A stretch of DNA of 37,417 nucleotides. It comes from an uncultured Verrucomicrobiota bacterium. Its GTDB lineage: Bacteria > Verrucomicrobiota > Kiritimatiellia > RFP12 > UBA3636. Location: the NCBI GenBank assembly GCA_949295265.1, contig CASFKR010000008.1, forward strand, positions 1 to 37,417, given 5' to 3'. The position numbers were made by a program, and so were the translations under genes. Positions 1 to 8,562 of the stretch are shown here, piece after piece (within the stretch, counting starts at the first letter, position 1; each line of letters starts with the position of its first letter). Under the pieces are notes generated by a model, which saw only the letters and a list, made by a program, of their open reading frames with translations, was not told the origin of the DNA and did no database searches.

Positions 1-16
1 AAAGGTGAACGCTTCC

Positions 17-84
17 GCGCCGCGCCAACGGCGCGGCGCCCCCGTCAGTTGGCCGCCGCGCGCGAATGCGCGCGGGGCCAACTG
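17..84. repeat. Two strong GC-rich hairpins at window edge
   Basis: Positions 17-26 and 30-39 form a perfect 10-bp inverted repeat with an AAC loop. Positions 46-54 (CAGTTGGCC) pair with 76-84 (GGCCAACTG), and 56-63 pair with 68-75 around a GAAT loop, giving a stem of about 17 bp with one bulge. There is no T-run, so this is not a textbook terminator. It could end a gene lying left of the window or be structural repeat DNA. No gene is visible in 1-311. Confidence 0.6.
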
Positions 85-105
85 CGTTATTTAGGGTTAA
101 GATAA

Positions 106-220
106 TTGAGCCACACGGAGGGGCGAAGCCCCTTTTTGAGTCTCCACTAACGTTCCGACCAAGGTGTCAAATAAGGACTTTTTCTCGGCGGCAGAGCCGC
201 CTGAACGTAGTCAGCGCAAC
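106..220 (-). repeat. Composite intergenic repeat, copy A (inverted)
   Basis: Read on the minus strand this holds, in order: a linker (220-202), a GGCGGC/GCCGCC hairpin (201-187), a 42-bp core (183-142), a GGGGC-GAA-GCCCC hairpin (132-120), and the tail CTCCGTGTGGCTCAA (120-106). The core matches 23152-23193 at 41 of 42 positions. The tail matches 23211-23225 exactly. The linker matches 35476-35494 at 18 of 19. The hairpin sequences differ between copies while the core and tail are kept. Confidence 0.8.
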
Positions 221-278
221 CATTGGAGCGACGGCAAAGTTATTTTACTGAACTTTCGGGTGAAAAAGTATTTGCGGG

Positions 279-306
279 CTTTTCAAGGGTTCCTAGTCTT
301 GAAAAG
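279..306 (-). terminator. Candidate terminator of the beta-galactosidase gene
   Basis: CTTTTCAAG (279-287) and CTTGAAAAG (298-306) form a perfect 9-bp stem with a 10-nt loop. It starts 6 bp past the minus-strand stop codon at 312. The stem carries the only T-tract, so termination strength is uncertain. Confidence 0.5.
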
Positions 307-311
307 TAGCT

Positions 312-3287
312 TCAGGAGCCATCTTTCAAGAAATCTGGATCAATTATCCCGGGAAAACCGGGATAAGCCTGGCACGGCGCTGCGGAGGCTCCCGCGGCCG
401 TCTGCGTGACGAGGAAGCGGATCAGGCCGGTGGCCCCCGGCGCGCCGGGCACAAGGCGGTACGCGTCTTCGGGCTGGGCACCCCAGCTGTTGTCGCCGCC
501 CACGCCGCGCATAGCGGCATCGAGCGTCAGCTCCCAAAGTTGCGGCGGCTCATCGGGTGCGGGCAGTTCATCCGCATGCATCGCCTCCGCCAGCTGCTCG
601 CTCAGATACGGGCGCAGGCAGAATCCGAAGGGCGCATCGGCGGAAATTTCGATGCAGGAACCGTCGGCCGCCCACAGGCGCAGCGTCCGCACATCGCAGC
701 GCTCTCCGTTTTCCTGCGGGCGCGTGTACGGAGTGGCGAGCGTTTGCGGGCGGTTGCAGCGGTGCCAGCCGAGCATGGCCGCCGTTTTGCGGTCCGGATA
801 ATTCTCGCCGGGGCCACGTCCGTGCCACGCCACTGCCACGACGGCCTCCGCGGGCAGGATGGTGCGGACGCCCGCGCGGGCGATTTCCGACCGGGCTTCC
901 CAGCGGAAACTCAGCAGCTCCGTGCGCTGCGTGCCGGGGTGCGCCGCGGCACCGGCGCCGAAACGGACCACCTCATTCCATGCGATGTGCGCGGTGGCAT
1001 GACCGGGCGTCACGAAGGCGCAGCCGCGGTCGTTGTCCGTCGGCACGCGGTCGAACACGGGGCGGACCGGGAGCAGCCCGAGGCTGGCATTGCCGGGAAT
1101 GGCGCGCGCCGCCGGATTGTCCGCCGGGAAGGGGTCGATGGACAGTTCGCACTCCGCCAGGACGGCGCGGTCCGCCAGCAGTCCGATGCGGAGCACGCGC
1201 TCGCCGCGCCCGGCGAACGGGCGGAAGTCGGGAACTTCCCAGGTCCAGGTGCTCTGCGGCGCGATGGTGTGCGGCAGATCGCCGACGCCGTCGGCGACGA
1301 CGAGGCCGTCGCAGAGCAGGCGCCAGCCGAGGCGGTGCTCCCGGGGTGTCAGGGGCGTGGCAAAGGTGCGGTTGCGCAGGCGCACGCGCGTGCCGTGCGG
1401 CGCATCGGGGTCCCACGCGACGGCGAGCGGCTGCTGCACGGCGCGCACTTCCGCCAGCCCCGGGTTGGGGGTGCCGTCGCCGCGCACGAGCCCGTCGCAG
1501 CAGAAGTTGCCATCGTTGGGGACGTCGCCGAAATCGCCGCCGTAGGCGCAGGGCGGGGTGCCCGGGCGGGCGCCGGGACGGCGCAGCGCGTGTTCGCGCC
1601 ACTCCCACACGAAGCCGCCGATGAGGCGCGGGGCGGCATCGATGAGCGCCCAGTATTCGGCGAAATTGCCCGTGCTGTTGCCCATGGCATGCGCATATTC
1701 ATTGGCGAGGTAGGGCTTTCCGGAGGGCTGGGGACCGTGCTGCCGCGCGCTCGTCGCCTCGCCGTGTTCGCCTTTGCGCTCGGCTCGCCCTTCGAGCCAG
1801 GCGCGGAGCCATGCCACGGTCGGGTACGTCTGCGAATCGGCATCCGCCACGGCATTCATGTCGGCATATTGAATGGGGCGCGCATCGAGGGCGCGCACGT
1901 GCGCGGCCGCCTGTACGAAGGCATTGCCGTAGCCGGCCTCGTTGCCGAGCGACCACATGACGACGCAGGGGTGATTGCGCAAGGTGCGCACCATGCGGTC
2001 GACGCGGTCGAGCACGGCGGGCGCCCAGGCCGGGTCGTCGCCCGGCAGGACGCACCGCAGATAGGAGAGCCCGTGCGACTCGACGTTGGCTTCCGCGAGA
2101 ACGGCCAGCCCGATGCGGTCGCAGATTTCGTACCAGAGCGGGTGGTGCGTCCCGTGCGCCGTGCGGACGGCATTGAAGTGCGCGGCTTTGATGGCGCGCG
2201 CATCCTTCTCCATGGCTTCGCGCGTCATGACGCGTCCCAGCTCGGGGTCGATTTCGTGACGGTTGACCCCCTGGAATTTGAAAGGGGCGCCATTGAGGCG
2301 GAAGATGCCGTTGCGGATTTCGGCATGGCGCAGGGCGACGCGCGCGTGGCGGATGTCGCGGATGCGCCCCGTGCCGTCGCGCAGGACGAGCCGCGCGGGC
2401 ACCGTGGCGGGGCGCTCCGGATGCCACGCGGGGAAGGCGCCCGAGGCGACGCGGAGCTGCAGCACCTGCGCCGGATCCATCTGCCCGTGCCACGCCGCTG
2501 CCACCTCCCTGCCACCGACGCGCAGTTCCAGACGTCCGTCCGGCGGCGGATGAGCGATGCGTACATGCGCGAGAATGGCGCGCTCTTCGAGGTTCGACGT
2601 GTAGACGGCGTCTTCGATGTGCGACTCGTCCAGAGAATACAGAAACACATCGCGGCAGATGCCGGAAAAGCGCCACGCATCCTGATCTTCCAGATACGTT
2701 CCGGAGGCGTATTTCCAGACTTGCAGGGCGAGCAGATTTTCGCCCGGGCGGCAGAGCCCGGTGACGTCGAACTCGGCGGCATCGGCGCTGTCCTGCGAAA
2801 GTCCTGCATAGACGCCGTTGACCCAGACGGCGACGGCGGCCTGTGCGGAGCCGACGAAGAGGCGAAGGCGGCGCCCACGCCACGCCGTCGGCACGGTGAA
2901 GCGGCGGCGGAGGCGTGCCGTCGGATTGGGCTCGTGCGCCGTGGTGCAGCCGCGTCTGCCCTTTGCGGGGATGACCGGCGGCGTCGGGCGGAAGGTCCAC
3001 CCGTTGTTGACGTAGAGCGGCGTCCCGAAGCCTTTCATTTCCCAGGTGGCCGGGAGGGTCATGCGCTTCCAGCCGCTGTCATCGAAATCGGGGGCCTGGA
3101 AGTGTGCCAGATCGCGGGGCACGGCGGCGTTGCTTCTCCAGAGGAACCGCCAGCCCGTATTCAGACTGATGCGCCAGTCCGCAATGTCGTACAGATATTC
3201 ATCGGAAGAAATTTCCAGCCGTTTCGAGGGCCAGGAAAGTCCGTGGGGTGACAGTTTTCGATCCGCAAAGGCCTGGGGAGTTTTCAT
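312..3287 (-). CDS. lacZ: Glycoside hydrolase family 2 beta-galactosidase
   Basis: This 991-residue protein matches E. coli LacZ (1024 aa) along its whole length. It has an N-terminal jelly roll (about 60-225), an Ig-like domain, a TIM barrel (about 335-620) and a C-terminal beta-sandwich of the Bgal_small_N type (about 740-960, with PTDND and GPGENYPDR). Catalytic residues are visible. The acid/base is E450 in SLGNEAG and the nucleophile is E530 in NEYAHAMGNS. Metal ligands are E403 and H405 in VESHGL. It should hydrolyse terminal beta-galactosides. No signal peptide is seen, so it is probably cytoplasmic. It stands alone, without a permease or regulator beside it, and is divergent from the pilus locus. 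The ATG at 3287 has no clear Shine-Dalgarno but sits well downstream of a candidate promoter. Beta-galactosidase versus another GH2 activity is well supported by the LacZ-specific motifs. Confidence 0.95.
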   Translation of the reverse strand: MKTPQAFADRKLSPHGLSWPSKRLEISSDEYLYDIADWRISLNTGWRFLWRSNAAVPRDLAHFQAPDFDDSGWKRMTLPATWEMKGFGTPLYVNNGWTFRPTPPVIPAKGRRGCTTAHEPNPTARLRRRFTVPTAWRGRRLRLFVGSAQAAVAVWVNGVYAGLSQDSADAAEFDVTGLCRPGENLLALQVWKYASGTYLEDQDAWRFSGICRDVFLYSLDESHIEDAVYTSNLEERAILAHVRIAHPPPDGRLELRVGGREVAAAWHGQMDPAQVLQLRVASGAFPAWHPERPATVPARLVLRDGTGRIRDIRHARVALRHAEIRNGIFRLNGAPFKFQGVNRHEIDPELGRVMTREAMEKDARAIKAAHFNAVRTAHGTHHPLWYEICDRIGLAVLAEANVESHGLSYLRCVLPGDDPAWAPAVLDRVDRMVRTLRNHPCVVMWSLGNEAGYGNAFVQAAAHVRALDARPIQYADMNAVADADSQTYPTVAWLRAWLEGRAERKGEHGEATSARQHGPQPSGKPYLANEYAHAMGNSTGNFAEYWALIDAAPRLIGGFVWEWREHALRRPGARPGTPPCAYGGDFGDVPNDGNFCCDGLVRGDGTPNPGLAEVRAVQQPLAVAWDPDAPHGTRVRLRNRTFATPLTPREHRLGWRLLCDGLVVADGVGDLPHTIAPQSTWTWEVPDFRPFAGRGERVLRIGLLADRAVLAECELSIDPFPADNPAARAIPGNASLGLLPVRPVFDRVPTDNDRGCAFVTPGHATAHIAWNEVVRFGAGAAAHPGTQRTELLSFRWEARSEIARAGVRTILPAEAVVAVAWHGRGPGENYPDRKTAAMLGWHRCNRPQTLATPYTRPQENGERCDVRTLRLWAADGSCIEISADAPFGFCLRPYLSEQLAEAMHADELPAPDEPPQLWELTLDAAMRGVGGDNSWGAQPEDAYRLVPGAPGATGLIRFLVTQTAAGASAAPCQAYPGFPGIIDPDFLKDGS

Positions 3288-3332
3288 GCTGGCGGAAAAG
3301 GAAGGTGGCGGGACGGGGAAATCGGTTCCGCC

Positions 3333-3362
3333 ATTGTACCGAAAGGGGTGTTCCGCCGTAAA
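3333..3362 (-). promoter_or_regulatory. Candidate sigma70 promoter for beta-galactosidase
   Basis: On the minus strand, TTTACG (3362-3357), an 18-bp spacer and TACAAT (3338-3333) resemble -35 and -10 elements. They place transcription start about 40 bp before the ATG at 3287. Confidence 0.45.
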
Positions 3363-3771
3363 CCGGGATGCGGGTGACCCGGCGTGCCGCCCGGGCCGCC
3401 CGGCAGCTCCGGACGCGTGGCACGGGTGTGGCTATGCGGCGGCCGCATGCGCGATGGCGGGAAACGCCCGGGCACCGGATGCGGAAAAGGGAGCCGGGAG
3501 AAGAAAAAGGAACAAAAAGATAATTCGTTTGCGCGCGCGAGGGTGCGAGCACGGCCCCAAATGGATGCTTTCCGGGCTTTGGGCGGCGTTTTTTGCCGGA
3601 AAGAGGGGCGTTTTCCGGACCGATTTCCGGGCTGCGGCGGGGAGGACGCGGACGGCGTTGGAAATGGGTAAGATGGCGCAGGTTGTGGATTTGCAGATGA
3701 AAAGACGGGGAGCAAATTCCGGTGGACGGACGCGTGCAGGGTCCGGTCTCCAGATTTCCCCAAAATTTGCA

Positions 3772-3800
3772 TTGAATTCTGTTGCTGTTTGGGCTATTAT
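3772..3800 (+). promoter_or_regulatory. Candidate promoter of the pilus-like operon
   Basis: TTGAAT (3772-3777), a 17-bp spacer and TATTAT (3795-3800) fit a sigma70-type promoter. Transcription would begin about 60 bp before the ATG at 3869. Confidence 0.55.
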
Positions 3801-3868
3801 CTGGAACGCACAGGGAAAATTTCATCTCGCGCCTTCTTTTCTTGTCGCGAAACATCAGGGAACCACAC

Positions 3869-4510
3869 ATGAAACTTTCTTCAGCCTTTCGAGTTTCCGG
3901 TCTCGTCGCCGTTCTATTGGCTTTTGCAGCGCCTCGTGCCGTTGCGCAACAGGAAGCTGTCGCTCCCGGAGCCTCGCCCACGCATTATAAAATCTCCAAA
4001 CTGACGTCTCTGGACAAGGATTACCGCCAGCGTGCGCGCGGTGTGAGCGGCTCGTCCGCGAAGTCGAAAGAGTGGGGCGTTTTCGATGTTACGTTTTTGA
4101 CGCAGCCCACGTGCATCAGCGAAATCAGCATTACCTATACGGTGATGCTCCAGCAGGACAAGTCGATGCTCCCCGGGGACAAGCCGATGACCGTGTTCCA
4201 GACGACGGTCGCCTATCCCGACATCGTCAATTTGAAGGGGAAGGAGCATACCGCCGGTGTGGTGTTGCAACCGGGTGCTTTGGCGCGTCATGGCAAGCCC
4301 ATCGGTTTTGCCGTTCAGATTTTCTTTGATGGTCAGGAAGTGGCTGCAGAGTCCGAGCAGCTTGGCATTCTGGCGAACCGCAAGTCGTGGTGGACCGATC
4401 CGGTCATCATGAATTCGCCGAATGTGGCCCGTCGCGACGGTTGCCTCATGGATCGCATGCAATCGCCCTTCCAGCTGATTGAAATTGATAACTACGAGGT
4501 CAGCCGCTAG
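3869..4510 (+). CDS. Amuc_1102-like secreted pilus-locus protein
   Basis: This 213-residue protein starts with a clear signal peptide (about 1-26, ending AVA-QQ). That selects the ATG at 3869 over an in-frame ATG at 3782; AGGGA lies about 8 nt upstream. The mature part is soluble and beta-rich, with no membrane segment. Position, size and order match Amuc_1102, the first gene of the Akkermansia Amuc_1102-1098 pilus-like cluster, and that synteny is the main basis for the call. Its role is unknown. A periplasmic or surface part of the complex is inferred. Its TAG stop shares a base with the next gene's GTG start, so translation of the two is probably coupled. Confidence 0.7.
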   Translation: MKLSSAFRVSGLVAVLLAFAAPRAVAQQEAVAPGASPTHYKISKLTSLDKDYRQRARGVSGSSAKSKEWGVFDVTFLTQPTCISEISITYTVMLQQDKSMLPGDKPMTVFQTTVAYPDIVNLKGKEHTAGVVLQPGALARHGKPIGFAVQIFFDGQEVAAESEQLGILANRKSWWTDPVIMNSPNVARRDGCLMDRMQSPFQLIEIDNYEVSR

Positions 4511-6390
4511 TGTCTTCTCAATCCCGAATTTTGGCGCTGGATATCGGCGCCAGCAAGCTTACACTGGCTGAGTTTTCCATTGGGAAAGGCTCGGCCGGTC
4601 CTGTTCTGCTGAATTATTCGTCCGCCCCGCGTCCTTCTGCGGAATCGGCGGGCACGTTCGCAGATCTGGCGCCCGTGGTCCAGTCGCTCATGACGGACAT
4701 GGGTGTGCGCCCGGCGCCGCTCGTTGTGCTGCTGCCGGGTCAATCCGTCTTCCCGCGCTTCTTCAAGCTGGCCACGGCCGCCGCCGACATGGTGGACCAG
4801 ATGGTGCAGGAGGAGGCCGCGCAAAATCTCCCGTTCAATCTCGATCAGATTGTCTGGGATTACGAGAAACTTCGTGAAAACGAGGCCGGTGAACTCGAAG
4901 CGCTGATTGTCGCGACGAAGGTCGAGACGGCGGAGGACGTCGCCTCGCTGGCGAACGCGCTTGCGCTTCCGCTCGAACGTGTGGAGGCGGGTCCGCTCGC
5001 GCTCTACAATGCGGTCCATGCGCAGGTGGCGGATCTGGAAGGGTGCACGCTCGTCCTGGACATGGGTTCGAAGACAACGGATCTGCTCTTCGTGGAAGGC
5101 GGCAAAGTCTTCATGCGCACCATCCCGGTCGCCGGCGGTGCGATTACGAACGAAATCGTCCGGAGCACAGGCGCCTCTTTTGAGGATGCCGAGGCCTACA
5201 AGATTGAATCCGGCTATGTGGCCCTGGGCGGCACATACGGAAATCCGGATGACGAGCAGGCGGAGCATGTTTCCAAGATTATCCGCAACGTGGTGACCCG
5301 GCTCCATGCCGAGGTGACCCGTTCCATCAATTTCTACCGCTCGCAGCAGGGCGGTTCGGCGCCCTCGCGCATTTTGCTGACGGGCGGCTCCGCGCTTCTG
5401 CGGTATCTGGACACCTTCTTCCGCGAAAAGCTGGGCGTTGACGTCTTTCTGTTCAACCCGTTTGACGGCAACAGCATTGCGCCGCAGCTGGGCGAAAATT
5501 CGCAGGCGTGGGGCGTGTTGGCATCGCTCACGGGCGTTGCGCTTTCGCATTCCGGCAAGGGTGTGCTGAGCATCAACCTGGTGCCGCCGGCCATCATTGC
5601 GGAGCAGCGGCTTACGCGTCGGATTCCCTTTTTCATCGCCGGCGCGGTGTGCTTCATCGCTGCCATGGTGTGCTGGCTCCTGTTTGCCGCGGCACGCGCC
5701 GATATCTATACGGATAACGAAGCGCTCACGCGGCAGCGGATCAACCGGCTCAAGTCCTTCGGCTCGGAGATTGAAAAGACGCGCGGCCAACTCTCGGCCG
5801 TTGAGGCGGAGGAGCAGTTCTACGCTTCGGCGGCGTTCTCGCGCGCTTCGTTCGCGAAGATGCTCGATGCCGTTCAGGGCGCCATGCTCCGGTCGACGTG
5901 GCTGACCGGGATGAGCTATGCGGCACCTGCTGCGGCTGCGGAGGTTCCCGACAATGCGCCGCCTCCGGCGCCCGGCAGCGAAAGCGGGGAAACGCCTTCG
6001 TACGGGACGCTCACGCTCTCCATCGCCGGTTTCAAGGGGGAGATGGACGCGCTTACGACGCGCGGCTCTCCCGCTGAAATGTTTGTGTCGCGGCTGGAAA
6101 AGACCGGGTATTTCGTTCCCGGTGCCAGCGTTGTCCGTACCGACGGCAGCGATCACAAAGAACGGATTGCCAACATCGTGATCCAGCTCCGGCTCGCGCG
6201 CCCCATGGGTGTGTTCAACCCCGTGTGGATTGATGCGGCGGCTCCCGCCGGGCCCGCTGCCGAGGAGGCTCCTGCGGAAGAAACTCCCGCTGATGAGGCG
6301 GCTGCGGAACCGGAGGCGGATGAGACCGCAGCGGAAGCCCCGGAGGCTGAAGAAGGCGCCGAAACGGCGGAAGAGGAGGTGGCAGAATGA
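4510..6390 (+). CDS. pilM: PilM-PilN-like fusion (Amuc_1101-like)
   Basis: The first 340 residues are an actin-fold PilM/FtsA-like ATPase: phosphate-1 motif LALDIGASK (about 8-16), phosphate-2 LDMGSKTTDL (about 184-193) and adenosine motif LLTGGSALL (about 289-297). A single membrane helix follows (about 372-395), then a coiled coil and a periplasmic PilN-like domain to about 575. The last 50 residues are an acidic Ala/Glu tail. Classical type IV pilus systems encode PilM (about 350 aa, cytoplasmic) and PilN (about 200 aa, bitopic) separately; here both lie in one 626-residue chain. It probably anchors the inner-membrane platform of the secretin complex. The start is GTG at 4510, overlapping the upstream TAG, and the stop overlaps the next ATG (ATGA). 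There is no pilB/pilT motor gene in this window. Confidence 0.8.
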   Translation: MSSQSRILALDIGASKLTLAEFSIGKGSAGPVLLNYSSAPRPSAESAGTFADLAPVVQSLMTDMGVRPAPLVVLLPGQSVFPRFFKLATAAADMVDQMVQEEAAQNLPFNLDQIVWDYEKLRENEAGELEALIVATKVETAEDVASLANALALPLERVEAGPLALYNAVHAQVADLEGCTLVLDMGSKTTDLLFVEGGKVFMRTIPVAGGAITNEIVRSTGASFEDAEAYKIESGYVALGGTYGNPDDEQAEHVSKIIRNVVTRLHAEVTRSINFYRSQQGGSAPSRILLTGGSALLRYLDTFFREKLGVDVFLFNPFDGNSIAPQLGENSQAWGVLASLTGVALSHSGKGVLSINLVPPAIIAEQRLTRRIPFFIAGAVCFIAAMVCWLLFAAARADIYTDNEALTRQRINRLKSFGSEIEKTRGQLSAVEAEEQFYASAAFSRASFAKMLDAVQGAMLRSTWLTGMSYAAPAAAAEVPDNAPPPAPGSESGETPSYGTLTLSIAGFKGEMDALTTRGSPAEMFVSRLEKTGYFVPGASVVRTDGSDHKERIANIVIQLRLARPMGVFNPVWIDAAAPAGPAAEEAPAEETPADEAAAEPEADETAAEAPEAEEGAETAEEEVAE

Positions 6391-7421
6391 AAAAGCCCCG
6401 CATCATTCTTTACGTTTTGGGCGGCGTTTTCGCCGTGGTCGTGCTCGGTGTGGGCGTGGCCGTCTATTTCCAGAGTCAAAAGGCATCCGAACTGCGCGAC
6501 CGTTTGAATCGCGAGGAGCGTCAGCTCCGCGCCGAGTACAACAAGGATATCTTCCCCTCGCAGGCGAACGTCGAGACGATTCAGAAGAATTTCTCCGCTG
6601 TTCAGGGCTTCTCCAAGGCGCTGCGCGATGAACTTCGCAAAGGCATGGTTCAGCCCGAACGGGCGAAGACCCCCGGCGATTTCTCCCGCCTCCGCGAGGA
6701 AATGATCGCTCAGCTGATTGCGGATGCGCCTTCGGGCATCGGCGATCAGAAGGTCGTCAAAGATGACGCGCAATTCGGCTTTGACCGGTATGCGACGGGC
6801 ATCCCCGCGGAAAAGGACGATGTTTCGCGGCTGCTCCGCCAGTTGCGCATAACGGACCGCCTCGTGCGTGCGCTGTACGATTCGGGCATCTTGACGCTCG
6901 ATCAGGTCGCCCGCGATGAGTTCGAAGGCGCCTCTGCAGCCTCCGCTTCGTCGGATTCCGGCGAAGGCCGCCGCCGCGGCGGTTCGCGCCGCACCACGCG
7001 TACGGCCGAGCTGCGCGTGACGCCTCCGGTCCTGCCGCCTGATGCGCCGCCCGGGCTCGATTGTCAACGGTTTGCCTTTCAGTTTACGACCCGCGAAGCG
7101 GGGCTCGTCAATGTGCTGAACAAGCTCAATGAGATGCGTCCCTTTGCGGTGGTTTCATCGTTGTCCTTCGAGAAGCAGGGGCAGGATGTCGTGTTCCCGG
7201 ATGAGGTGAAGGAGGAGGCGCAGTCTTCCGGTCGCCGTCGGGAAGCCGCGACCCCGGCGCCCGCCGCCCCGGCGGTCATCAATGCGCGTCCGGCTCCCCG
7301 TACGGCACGGCTCGTTTCGGGTCCGCTTCGCGAACGCCCCATCCGTGTCAATATGACGGTCGACGTTTACTCCATCCTGCCGGTTCAGTCCCAGGATTCT
7401 GAAGCGCGGGAGGAAGGTTAG
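6387..7421 (+). CDS. Amuc_1100-like bitopic pilus-locus protein
   Basis: This 344-residue protein has a short cytoplasmic start, one membrane helix (about 6-26), a coiled coil (about 32-100) and a periplasmic alpha/beta region. A proline/alanine-rich and arginine-rich linker interrupts the C-terminal half (about 190-215 and 280-310). Its layout (N-terminal helix, coiled coil, a phenylalanine/glycine/aspartate patch near residue 130, then a PilO/PilN-like domain) and its gene position match Amuc_1100 of Akkermansia muciniphila. That protein is known for Toll-like receptor 2 signalling. Immune activity must not be assumed here. It probably pairs with the two neighbouring bitopic proteins to link PilM to the secretin. 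It overlaps the previous gene by ATGA. Confidence 0.72.
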   Translation: MKKPRIILYVLGGVFAVVVLGVGVAVYFQSQKASELRDRLNREERQLRAEYNKDIFPSQANVETIQKNFSAVQGFSKALRDELRKGMVQPERAKTPGDFSRLREEMIAQLIADAPSGIGDQKVVKDDAQFGFDRYATGIPAEKDDVSRLLRQLRITDRLVRALYDSGILTLDQVARDEFEGASAASASSDSGEGRRRGGSRRTTRTAELRVTPPVLPPDAPPGLDCQRFAFQFTTREAGLVNVLNKLNEMRPFAVVSSLSFEKQGQDVVFPDEVKEEAQSSGRRREAATPAPAAPAVINARPAPRTARLVSGPLRERPIRVNMTVDVYSILPVQSQDSEAREEG

Positions 7422-7423
7422 CC

Positions 7424-8467
7424 ATGGTCCGTAAGCAAAAAGCCAATTTCCTTGTTCTGCACTACGACAAGCTGCTGCTCGTGCTTGCCGTGGTCTTTCT
7501 CGGCGTCTCGGTCTATTTCCTGTTGGCCGTCAAGGGTTCTGCAGAAGGTGAAAAGGCCGATTACAGGCGGACGCTTGACCGGCTGAAGCCGAAAAATGAA
7601 GCGGTCGCCCCGTTGGATGACGCGGCTTTCAATGAAGCCGTGGATGCTTTCCGGAATGCGTTTGCGCTGAGTTCCGAGAAGAAGCTCCTCGTTCCCGAGG
7701 AGCGTGTGCACTGCGTCAAGTGTTTCCACCCCATTTTGCAGAGCGTGGATATCTGCCCGTACTGCAATGAGGCGCAGCCCAAAGATCTCGATGAGGGTGA
7801 TGACTGGGATTCGGACGGCGACGGCATGCCCGATTCCTGGGAAAAACTCCATGGGCTGAATCCGCTCGATCCGAGCGACGCGCAAGGCGATTTGGACGGC
7901 GACGGCTTTACGAATCTCGAGGAATATCAGAGCAAGACCGATCCGTCGGATTCCGCATCGCATCCGCCGCGGTATGACTTCCTCCGGGTTGCGAAGATTG
8001 AATCGCGCACCTTCCCGCTGGTCTTCAACGGCAACAAGTCTCTCAAGAGGGGCGGCGTCTACGCCTTCGGTATCAAGGATGTGACGCAGGACCGCGATTA
8101 CTACGTGGTTCCCGGTGAACAGCTCGGCGACACGGGCTTCACGCTCAAGACGGCCGAATCGTACGAGAAGGAACAGCAGACGTCGACGGGTATCCGCAAG
8201 ACGCAGTACTTCCGCCTGACCCTTTCGCGCGGCCCCGACCAGATTGTCATCACCGATGAGCGCGGCGTCCCGCAGGAATCCTCCGTTTTCGAGGTCACCT
8301 TCATTTGCACGAAGGACCGCAACGGCGAAACCTACACGGCCAAGCGCGGTGAATCGTTCACGTTCGACAACGATACCTTCAAGCTCATCCGCATCGACCG
8401 GACGCGTGAAGATGCGATTGTCCAGCAGGGTTCCACCGGCAAGGAAATCACCATCCGCAAACAATAA
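7424..8467 (+). CDS. Amuc_1099-like bitopic protein with zinc-ribbon and calcium loops
   Basis: This 347-residue protein has one membrane helix (about 17-36). Residues 97-114 hold a CxxC-x10-CxxC set (C97, C100, C111, C114), as in zinc ribbons. Two Asp-rich loops follow at about 129-140 (DSDGDGMPDSWE) and 156-167 (DLDGDGFTNLEE), like thrombospondin-3/dockerin-type calcium sites. The C-terminal part is beta-rich. It starts 2 bp after the previous stop, behind the best Shine-Dalgarno in the window (GGGAGGAAGG, 7408-7417). Gene order makes it the Amuc_1099 equivalent. It presumably sits in the inner membrane with the metal-binding part in the periplasm, next to the secretin. Confidence 0.72.
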   Translation: MVRKQKANFLVLHYDKLLLVLAVVFLGVSVYFLLAVKGSAEGEKADYRRTLDRLKPKNEAVAPLDDAAFNEAVDAFRNAFALSSEKKLLVPEERVHCVKCFHPILQSVDICPYCNEAQPKDLDEGDDWDSDGDGMPDSWEKLHGLNPLDPSDAQGDLDGDGFTNLEEYQSKTDPSDSASHPPRYDFLRVAKIESRTFPLVFNGNKSLKRGGVYAFGIKDVTQDRDYYVVPGEQLGDTGFTLKTAESYEKEQQTSTGIRKTQYFRLTLSRGPDQIVITDERGVPQESSVFEVTFICTKDRNGETYTAKRGESFTFDNDTFKLIRIDRTREDAIVQQGSTGKEITIRKQ

Positions 8468-8473
8468 CCGCTT

Positions 8474-8514
8474 CGCCGGTCCCGGCTCTTCCCGCCTGAC
8501 CGGCGCCCCCTTTA
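8474..8514 (+). terminator. Hairpin in front of the secretin gene (possible attenuator)
   Basis: CGCCGGTC (8474-8481) and GACCGGCG (8498-8505) form a perfect 8-bp stem with a 16-nt loop, followed by CCCCC and a short T-run. It lies in the 95-bp gap inside the operon, so it may reduce read-through or act as a processing site that sets secretin level separately. Confidence 0.45.
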
Positions 8515-8562
8515 TAAACTCTCTTACGAAGCTTAGCTTTTCGAATCAGGAGCATCACAGGA

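Larger units (their letters stand above)
3288..3868. other. Divergent intergenic region, 581 bp
   Basis: This region separates the minus-strand beta-galactosidase from the plus-strand pilus locus. It holds one candidate promoter at each end (3333-3362 and 3772-3800). The middle is GC-rich with short inverted repeats (around 3380-3480), followed by an A-rich stretch near 3495-3530. I see no gene, tRNA or recognisable riboswitch. Open frames crossing it have no start signals or family resemblance. Confidence 0.5.

Noticed and set aside
540-3251. Long open frame (about 900 codons) opposite the beta-galactosidase gene
   Set aside because: It mirrors a protein with full LacZ motifs, is Arg/Gly/Ala-rich with no family signature, and follows from GC-rich codon bias removing stops on the other strand.
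3380-3480. Possible structured RNA gene in the divergent intergenic region
   Set aside because: The stretch is GC-rich with short inverted repeats, but it does not fit a tRNA cloverleaf, SRP RNA loop or other RNA I can recognise.
3046-3990. 314-codon plus-strand frame across the divergent intergenic region
   Set aside because: It starts inside the beta-galactosidase gene on the opposite strand and runs out of frame into the secreted Amuc_1102-like gene.
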